Source: Tritonibacter multivorans (GTDB taxonomy: Bacteria; Pseudomonadota; Alphaproteobacteria; Rhodobacterales; Rhodobacteraceae). From it: a stretch of DNA of 64,000 nucleotides. The translations under genes were made by a program, and so were the position numbers. The notes under the pieces are model-generated. The model had not been told where the DNA came from. It saw nothing but the letters and a program-made list of their open reading frames with translations, and made no database searches. Shown in pieces: positions 58,554-64,000 of this stretch (position 1 is the stretch's first letter; every line of letters starts with the position of its first letter). The stretch lies in NCBI RefSeq assembly GCF_001458415.1, contig NZ_CYSD01000039.1, positions 186,001 through 250,000 on the forward strand, read 5' to 3'.

Positions 58554-59102
58554 TTACTTGGTCGGCGCCGGGCCGATCATCATGACCATCTGGCGGCCTT
58601 CCATTTTCGGCATGTTTTCGATCTTGCCGATTTCTTTCACGTCTTCTGCGACGCGTTCCAGAAGCTCGCGGCCGAGGTTCTGGTGTGCCATTTCACGGCC
58701 ACGGAAGCGCAGGGTGACTTTTACCTTGTCGCCGTTCTCGAGGAACTTGAAGACGTTCTTCATCTTGACGCCATAGTCGTGGGTATCCGTGTTGGGGCGG
58801 AACTTAACTTCTTTGACTTCGATGGTCTTCTGTTTTTTACGGGCTTCGCTTTCGCGCTTTTGCTGCTCGTACTTGAACTTGCCATAGTCCATGATCTTGC
58901 AGACCGGCGGTGTGGCATTGGGCGAGATCTCGACCAGGTCGAGGCCAGCGTCTTCAGCCATCTGCATGGCTTTGGCGGGGTGAACCACGCCGACGTTTTC
59001 ACCTTCGGCGCCAATCAGGCGGATTTCCGGTGCGCGGATTTTTTCGTTGATGCGCGGGCCTGTGTCGCGTTGCGGCGGCGCATTGTGCGGTCTGCGGGCT
59101 AT
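58554..59102 (-). CDS. infC: translation initiation factor IF-3, non-AUG start
   Basis: A 182-residue IF-3. The conserved part begins [23 protein letters not shown] and no ATG or GTG lies nearby in frame, whereas ATA 59102 has AAGGA at a good distance. E. coli infC starts at AUU, which IF-3 itself discriminates against, giving autoregulation; ATA here would do the same. The usual downstream rpmI-rplT are absent; a terminator follows. Confidence 0.88.
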   Translation of the reverse strand: MARRPHNAPPQRDTGPRINEKIRAPEIRLIGAEGENVGVVHPAKAMQMAEDAGLDLVEISPNATPPVCKIMDYGKFKYEQQKRESEARKKQKTIEVKEVKFRPNTDTHDYGVKMKNVFKFLENGDKVKVTLRFRGREMAHQNLGRELLERVAEDVKEIGKIENMPKMEGRQMVMMIGPAPTK

Positions 59103-59399
59103 GACAGCGTTCCTTCTGTGGTTTCGAAAAAGTGCCCGGAAGCTACCCGTTCCGGACCCGTGATTCAAGATAAATGCGGGTATGGCCGCGCAGCGAAAGG
59201 TTTTCAAGCCGAACCTTACCTTATTGCGCGCCAGATACGTCAAAAGCTGCATTCCCCTCAGGCAAAACCTTGCCGGATAGGGCTTAGGGGGACTTTGAAC
59301 CCCGAGTTTCCCCCTTGAGGGAAAGACTTTATTTACCCATTTGCAAGGTCAAGGCGCCCGGAACGGGCACCACCAGAGACATGGATGGGAGAGAAATCA

Positions 59400-60197
59400 A
59401 TGAAACCTGCAACAATTGTCGTCGGTCTTGCTGTTTTGGCTGTAGGGGGCACCTTGGCCTATCAGCAGTACGCCGCAAACACCGCATCCGCACCCGATGC
59501 CGCTGCAACAGCTCCGGTTGAAACCGTGGTGGAAGAAAGTGTTGAGACTGTAGAGCAAGTTGTCGAAGACGCGGTCGAAGACACCGGCTCTTTGGCAGAG
59601 CAACTGGTCGATGGTGCCACAGATGCAGCAACGGATGCAGCAAATGCTGTGACCGAAGCTGCTGAAAACGCCGTGAACGAGGCCGTTGAAGGGGCGACTG
59701 AGATGGCGCAGGACGCGGCCACTGCTGTGACCGAAACCGTAACTGAAACTGTGGGCGAGACCGCAGGCGCAGCCGTGGCAGCCGTGACCGAAGGCGCAGG
59801 CGAGGTGGCACAGACCGCAGTTGAAACCGCAACCAACGCGGGTGCGGCCGCGCTGACCGAAGGCGGTGATCTTGCCGCTGCTGCAACTGAGGCTGTGACC
59901 GAGGGCGCCTCTGCCGCCGTTGAGGCCGCGGGCGATCAGGTCGCTGCGCTGACCGATGGCGCTGCGGATGCCGCATCCGAAGGGGCTGCTTCTGTTGTGG
60001 ATCTGGCCAAGACGGCGCTGCCGGAAGCCCTGACTGCGGATGGTTTCAACTTCGACAAGGTGGTTGAGTTGATCGACACCTCCGCGCTGGATCCGCTGAA
60101 GAAGACCATGCTGACCTCGGCTGTGACCCAGGCCAAAGACAACCCGGAACTGCTGCAGGCGGCGCTGGATCAAGTCAAAGGTGCACTTGGTTTTTAA
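59400..60197 (+). CDS. repetitive Ala/Val/Thr/Glu-rich membrane-anchored protein
   Basis: A 265-residue protein from ATG 59400. One N-terminal hydrophobic helix (IVVGLAVLAVGGTLAYQQY) is followed by 180 residues of low-complexity amphipathic sequence, with units such as VTEAAENAVNEAVEG and AQTAVETATNAG. The C-terminal 60 residues (ALTADGFNFDKVVELIDTS onward) are ordinary. The repeats resemble LEA- or apolipoprotein-like helices. The function is unknown. A terminator follows at 60223. Confidence 0.7.
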   Translation: MKPATIVVGLAVLAVGGTLAYQQYAANTASAPDAAATAPVETVVEESVETVEQVVEDAVEDTGSLAEQLVDGATDAATDAANAVTEAAENAVNEAVEGATEMAQDAATAVTETVTETVGETAGAAVAAVTEGAGEVAQTAVETATNAGAAALTEGGDLAAAATEAVTEGASAAVEAAGDQVAALTDGAADAASEGAASVVDLAKTALPEALTADGFNFDKVVELIDTSALDPLKKTMLTSAVTQAKDNPELLQAALDQVKGALGF

Positions 60198-60222
60198 CCA
60201 TCGACTGTGTTCTTAAGTGGTT

Positions 60223-60250
60223 GGCGCCCTCGGTGAGGGCGCCTTTTTTT
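60223..60250 (+). terminator. terminator after the repetitive protein gene
   Basis: GGCGCCCTC (60223-60231) with GAGGGCGCC (60235-60243), three-base loop, followed by seven T residues. It overlaps the minus-strand 3' end of the YHYH gene. Confidence 0.9.
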
Positions 60251-61331
60251 AACCGCGATGTGGCCTGCCTGCATGCGGTGGGTGGCCATGGGCGGGGCGT
60301 GCGCGCCCGCCGGGGCGGCCTTTGTCAAAAGAGCCATCCGGATTGCCTGCAAAGCAGTTCATCATCCAGGGATAGCTGTCGGTGACGTAGTACCCGTACT
60401 GACCGTCGACCGTCATGCCATTGCATTCATCCAGATCCCCGGTGCCCGTGAACTGATAATCATCCACATATGTGCCATCATAGCGGCCGCCGGGTGAATC
60501 TGCGCCGTCAGGGCGGCTGCCGCTGCGCAGGCTGTAGCCGGAGCGCGCTTTGCGCAGGGTGCCGCTGCCGTCGACGAAATAGCTGCCGAAGATCGGGAAG
60601 CCATCCGCCGCAAAGCCGATCACAGGAGAGCCTTCGGGGCTGGGCTGGTCGTCAAACAGGGCCATCGGATTGCCGTGGTAGTGATAACGGCCATCAGGTT
60701 GGGTATGGGCATTATGGGCATCGGTGCCAAAACTTGTGCCGGGCCCCAAGGGGTCCAGCAGCCACATGTCGCGCGTGGAACAGCCGATGTGGACATTGCC
60801 GTTGCGGTCCGCGCGTCGCGCATCTGGGCGATAACACCCGGCCGACAAGAGATCCACAACAACGCCATTGAGCAAAACCGCGTCATAGCTGCGCTGGCTG
60901 AGTGCGGTTGTCCGGGCGGCTGGCTGCGGGTTGCGCGGGACAGAGAGCGTGGTCTGCGTTTCCTGGACAGGCGTCACAAAACGCGCGCCCGCGGTGTTGA
61001 AATCATGGTTTGGCATGGCATTGGAGGTGATCTGACACTGCGCGCCTTTCACTGTGACCTGAACCGCTGCTGTGTGGTCGCGGCGGCGTTGTACATCGCG
61101 GGGGGCGGCGGTGTAGGCGGCGGCATAGTCGGCGCAATCCCCTGATCGGTTGGTCAGGATGCGATCGGTGATATCATGGGTATGCCCCTCCCCAAGCGTG
61201 CCATGCGTATGATTGTGCCTCTGCTGCGACCCGGAGGTCGAAGGTCCAGCAGCCGCACAGGCGACCAATGCAGGCGCGAGAATCGCGGGGAGGAAACAGG
61301 ATCGCGCGCGACGGGCGTGTCTGTTGGACAT
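60249..61331 (-). CDS. YHYH-domain lipoprotein
   Basis: A 360-residue protein with an N-terminal signal and lipobox LVAC, then a His-rich stretch (HNHTHGTLGEGHTH) and the YHYH domain (GRYHYHGNP). The C-terminal end is Gly/Pro/His-rich. YHYH proteins are extracellular or periplasmic, probably metal-binding; the function is not known. Convergent with the gene at 59400. Confidence 0.8.
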   Translation of the reverse strand: MSNRHARRARSCFLPAILAPALVACAAAGPSTSGSQQRHNHTHGTLGEGHTHDITDRILTNRSGDCADYAAAYTAAPRDVQRRRDHTAAVQVTVKGAQCQITSNAMPNHDFNTAGARFVTPVQETQTTLSVPRNPQPAARTTALSQRSYDAVLLNGVVVDLLSAGCYRPDARRADRNGNVHIGCSTRDMWLLDPLGPGTSFGTDAHNAHTQPDGRYHYHGNPMALFDDQPSPEGSPVIGFAADGFPIFGSYFVDGSGTLRKARSGYSLRSGSRPDGADSPGGRYDGTYVDDYQFTGTGDLDECNGMTVDGQYGYYVTDSYPWMMNCFAGNPDGSFDKGRPGGRARPAHGHPPHAGRPHRG

Positions 61332-61434
61332 GGATCTGTCCTTTCATCGACTAAGCGTTGGTAGGTGATCTCATCACGTGGGTCCGATCCCGTTCCGTCG
61401 CATCCTTCGTGCGCAATACGCGTCTTTAGCCACC

Positions 61435-61466
61435 GAAAAACCCCGCCCGCAGGGCTGCGGACGGGG
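61435..61466 (-). terminator. terminator of the alcohol dehydrogenase gene
   Basis: CCCCGCCCGCA with TGCGGACGGGG, loop GGGC, one mismatch, at 61441-61466, followed on the minus strand by TTTTTC. It is 25 bases beyond the stop. Confidence 0.85.
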
Positions 61467-61491
61467 CAAAGGTTCAAGGCTTTTGTCCGGA

Positions 61492-62652
61492 TTACAGGAT
61501 GATTTCACCCGGCAGATCGTCACCAACCATGGTCTCTTCCGGGCGGAAGTGGATCACAGAGCGGATCGACTTGCCCGCTTTCAGCAGATCAAAGGCAGTG
61601 TTGATATTGTCGTGGTTCATGTGGTGGGTGATGTACGGATCAACCGAGAAGTCACCGCGCATCCATTCATCGACCATGCCCGGCAGTTCGCTCCGGCCTT
61701 TGACGCCGCCAAAGGCGGTACCGCGCCAGACACGACCGGTGACCAGCTGGAACGGACGGGTTGCGATTTCCTGACCAGCGCCAGCCACACCAATCACGGT
61801 GGATTCGCCCCAACCCTTGTGGCAGGACTCGAGCGCAGCCCGCATCAGATCCACATTGCCAACCGCCTCAAAGGTGTAGTCGAGACCGCCGCCGGTCATC
61901 TCTACCAGAACTTCTTGGATCGGCTGCTCAAAGTCTTTGGGGTTCACACATTCGGTGGCCCCCAGTGCTTTGGCGAGCAAGAATTTCTCGGGGTTGATGT
62001 CGACACCAATAATGCGCGACGCGCCGTTCATGACGGCACCCTGAATAACGGCCATGCCAACCGCACCCAGACCAAAAACAGCCACGGTGGAACCCGGCTC
62101 GATCTTAGCGGTGTTGCGCACAGCACCCATGCCGGTGGGAACCGCGCAGCCCATGACAGAGGCTTTGGACAGCGGCGCGTCCTTGGAGATTTTTGCGACG
62201 GAGATTTCCGGCAGAACGGTGTACTCCGAGAAGGTCGATGTGCCCATGTAGTGCAGGATCGGCTTGCCCTTGTAAGAGAAGCGCGAGGTGCCATCGGGCA
62301 TCACGCCGCGACCTTGGGTTTCGCGGATGGTCTGACACAGGTTGGTCTTGCCGGACTGGATGTAGCGGCAGTTCGGATCCTCAGGAATATAAAGCGGGAT
62401 CACGTGGTCACCCGGCTGAACCGAGGTCACGCCACGGCCGACTTCCTCGACAATACCGCAGCCCTCGTGGCCCAAAACGCAAGGGAACAGGCCCTCGGGG
62501 TCCTGACCGGACAGGGTGAAAACATCGGTATGGCAAAGGCTTGTGGTGACAATGCGAACAAGGACTTCACCGTCCTTGGGGCCTTCGAGGTCCAGTTCCT
62601 CGATCTCGAGCGGACGGCCTGCTTCCCAGGCAATGGCGGCACGGGTTTTCAT
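61492..62652 (-). CDS. zinc-dependent class III alcohol dehydrogenase-like protein
   Basis: A 386-residue MDR dehydrogenase, close to glutathione-dependent formaldehyde dehydrogenase. Catalytic zinc ligands Cys40 (CHTD), His62 (GHEG) and a Cys near 169 ([12 protein letters not shown]) are present; the Rossmann motif is [11 protein letters not shown]. Of the four Cys of the structural zinc lobe, only two are found (Cys95 and Cys106); the others are Asp92 and Ile98. AGGAG lies nine bases before the ATG. Likely formaldehyde detoxification; the changed lobe leaves substrate open. Confidence 0.85.
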   Translation of the reverse strand: MKTRAAIAWEAGRPLEIEELDLEGPKDGEVLVRIVTTSLCHTDVFTLSGQDPEGLFPCVLGHEGCGIVEEVGRGVTSVQPGDHVIPLYIPEDPNCRYIQSGKTNLCQTIRETQGRGVMPDGTSRFSYKGKPILHYMGTSTFSEYTVLPEISVAKISKDAPLSKASVMGCAVPTGMGAVRNTAKIEPGSTVAVFGLGAVGMAVIQGAVMNGASRIIGVDINPEKFLLAKALGATECVNPKDFEQPIQEVLVEMTGGGLDYTFEAVGNVDLMRAALESCHKGWGESTVIGVAGAGQEIATRPFQLVTGRVWRGTAFGGVKGRSELPGMVDEWMRGDFSVDPYITHHMNHDNINTAFDLLKAGKSIRSVIHFRPEETMVGDDLPGEIIL

Positions 62653-63089
62653 CTCTGAATGCTCCTGAGCGAATTCTGATCAGAAAACCCGTAATGCAAT
62701 GATATAACGTTTCGCAACTTGCTTTTGCGTCGTATTGGAGGCCCTTTGCGTCAAGAGCAGGGAAAAGGCAAAATGGGCACGGCAAAACCTGCAATTGCGC
62801 CTCGGCGATAAGGGCAGCAACAGCGATCCATCACGGCTTTGGAGAGGCCTTGATTTGTATCGAGACCTGGGCAGGCAGTGCTGGCAGAAATGTGAAGGTG
62901 AGGACGCTAGAATTGAGAACCGGACCAAGGCCTTACGCCTTTGGATACCGGTGCAACCGTAAACGAGATCACAGGCCCAATCGAAGGCGTGTTCTCTGGC
63001 AATGGGCTTTGATCTTTGCGCATGCGTCGCGTAATCGGGATGTGTGACCCAGACTGCCACGGTGCAGCATGCGATGAAAACGCGGTAAA
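62653..63089. other. divergent gap between the dehydrogenase and Crp/Fnr genes
   Basis: 437 bases with the promoters of both flanking genes. Short open frames exist, but none has a ribosome site or a protein-like composition that I trust. I see no RNA structure that I recognise. Confidence 0.5.
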
Positions 63090-63752
63090 ATGATCGACGA
63101 TTGGACCGAACGTTTCCAAGGCACGGCCGCCCTGCCACGCGCTGTGCGCGACCGTTTGATCAAGGTTGCGCGGGTGGTCCATCTGCAAGAAGGGGCGCAG
63201 GTCTTTGGTCCCGCCAATGTGCCGGACAGCCTGTTTTTTCTGTACGACGGCCGTATCCGGGTGTCGCAGCATTCTGACGGTGGGCGAGAGATTGTTCTGT
63301 ATCGTGTGGATGCCGGAGAAAGCTGTGTTTTGACCACGGCCTGTATGCTCGCGGAGGAGGCCTATAACGCCGAGGGTTTTGCAGAAACCGACATAACTGC
63401 GATTGTCCTGCCAAAGCCCGCGTTTGATCAGTTGGTGGCAGAGGAAGGGGCCTTTCGAAACTTTGTTTTTGCGGCCTATTCCCGGCGGTTGATTGACCTG
63501 TTGCGGGTCGTCGATGATGTGGCCTTTGGCCATATGGATGTGCGTCTCGCAGATCGTTTGTTGACGCTGGCCAACGACCGGAAAGAGATTTCGGTGACCC
63601 ACCAGCAACTGGCCCACGAACTGGGAACGGCGCGCGAAGTGGTGAGCCGCGTGCTCTCTGACTTTCAAAAACGCCAGATGATCGCGCAATCCCGTGGCCG
63701 CGTTGTGCTGACGGATAAGGCCGCTTTGCGACGGTTGGCAACCAGCACATAA
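63090..63752 (+). CDS. Crp/Fnr-family transcriptional regulator
   Basis: A 220-residue regulator with an N-terminal cyclic-nucleotide-binding-like beta-roll and a C-terminal HTH (VTHQQLAHELGTAREVVSRVL). No FNR-type N-terminal Cys cluster is present, so it is not an iron-sulfur oxygen sensor. The ligand is unknown. It probably controls the DUF2892 gene next to it. Confidence 0.88.
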   Translation: MIDDWTERFQGTAALPRAVRDRLIKVARVVHLQEGAQVFGPANVPDSLFFLYDGRIRVSQHSDGGREIVLYRVDAGESCVLTTACMLAEEAYNAEGFAETDITAIVLPKPAFDQLVAEEGAFRNFVFAAYSRRLIDLLRVVDDVAFGHMDVRLADRLLTLANDRKEISVTHQQLAHELGTAREVVSRVLSDFQKRQMIAQSRGRVVLTDKAALRRLATST

Positions 63753-63786
63753 TTGGCGGGCGGACTTTATCAGAATTTTTGAGTTG

Positions 63787-63801
63787 GGTGACAATGTCAC
63801 C
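63787..63801. promoter_or_regulatory. palindrome GGTGAC-N3-GTCACC before the DUF2892 gene
   Basis: Six-base perfect arms with three bases between, in the short gap between the Crp/Fnr regulator and the DUF2892 gene. The sequence is of the kind bound by Crp/Fnr-type proteins. That it is the binding site of the neighbouring regulator is inference. Confidence 0.5.
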
Positions 63802-63857
63802 GACCCCGCGCGCGAGGCGGGCTATCTTTTTTTCAAACCGCATGAAGGAGAAGCCCA

Positions 63858-64000
63858 ATGTCCACCAATGTTGGAACCCTTGACCGCCTGTTCCGCGCCG
63901 CTTTGGGCGTTGGTCTGTTTTACCTTGCCTTGTTCAGTGGCTTGCCAGCCTTTGACGGCGGCGTGTTGAAGTATGGCGCGCTTGTTGTAGGCCTTGTGAT
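63858..64000 (+). CDS. DUF2892-family membrane protein, 5' part
   Basis: The start ATG 63858 has GAAGGAGA upstream and opens MSTNVGTLDRLFRAALGVGLF. The frame runs off the window after 47 codons. The sequence shows the hydrophobic segments and the GTLDRLFRAALG signature of DUF2892 (YgaP-like TM domain), often found near sulfur-transfer proteins. The remainder is not in this window. Confidence 0.8.
   Translation, partial: MSTNVGTLDRLFRAALGVGLFYLALFSGLPAFDGGVLKYGALVVGLV

Noticed and set aside
62735-62962. 75-codon plus-strand frame between the dehydrogenase and Crp/Fnr genes
   Set aside because: No ribosome site, ordinary non-coding composition, overlaps likely promoters.

Overview
The window is 64 kb of a GC-rich alphaproteobacterial chromosome, almost certainly from the Rhodobacterales (Roseobacter group). 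The evidence is the gene order: a split nuo operon with extra genes inside it and birA just after nuoN; surE-pcm-nlpD beside tatABC; purF-cvpA-radA; dnaB near alr and mlaEF; two Hint-domain proteins; and a form II carbon-monoxide-dehydrogenase-like (coxSLM) operon. Coding density is high. I found no phage, insertion sequence, CRISPR array, rRNA or tRNA.

Layout. 1-9.5 kb: the distal half of the complex I operon (nuoG 3' end, H, I, J, K, L, M, N), interrupted by a small lipoprotein and by a carboxymuconolactone-decarboxylase-like protein, and closed by a terminator. 9.5-12.8 kb: birA, coaX and RNase J. 12.8-18.5 kb (minus strand): a tiny protein, a RhlE-type DEAD helicase, peptide release factor 3 and two glycosyltransferase-like proteins. 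18.6-24.2 kb: a Hint protein, an atypical SDR, an AlkC-type DNA glycosylase, an orphan ABC ATPase, and a WYL regulator with a small ABM-like protein behind a perfect inverted-repeat operator. 24.4-30.4 kb: the Tat translocase, a DUF815 ATPase, and an nlpD-pcm-surE cluster like that of E. coli. 30.6-38.8 kb: an SDR, small unknowns, purF, a second Hint protein, cvpA, radA, a PqiA-like protein and a membrane protein. 39-41.6 kb: mlaF, mlaE and alr. 41.7-43 kb: a membrane-anchored unknown, then a non-coding-looking stretch with a well-formed microgene on the minus strand. 43-49 kb (minus strand): dnaB, pyrE, pyrC, an alpha/beta-hydrolase-like unknown and a third glycosyltransferase. 49.3-57.6 kb: the form II cox cluster with maturation genes (MoxR ATPase, CoxE, XdhC-like, molybdopterin-binding protein) and the structural genes coxS, coxL and coxM. 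57.6-64 kb: an MCP-tip protein, infC with a non-AUG start, a repetitive Ala/Glu/Val/Thr protein, a YHYH protein, a class III alcohol dehydrogenase, a Crp/Fnr regulator and a truncated DUF2892 membrane protein.

The functional core is respiration and housekeeping: complex I, cofactor synthesis (biotin ligation, CoA, molybdenum cofactor insertion), RNA turnover, replication, pyrimidine and purine synthesis, protein export and lipid-asymmetry transport. The most intriguing non-standard material lies between genes: a promoter-SD-terminator microgene at 42.4-42.7 kb, two families of hairpin-bearing interspersed repeats with three copies each, DnaA boxes upstream of dnaB, and a regulator-linked inverted repeat.
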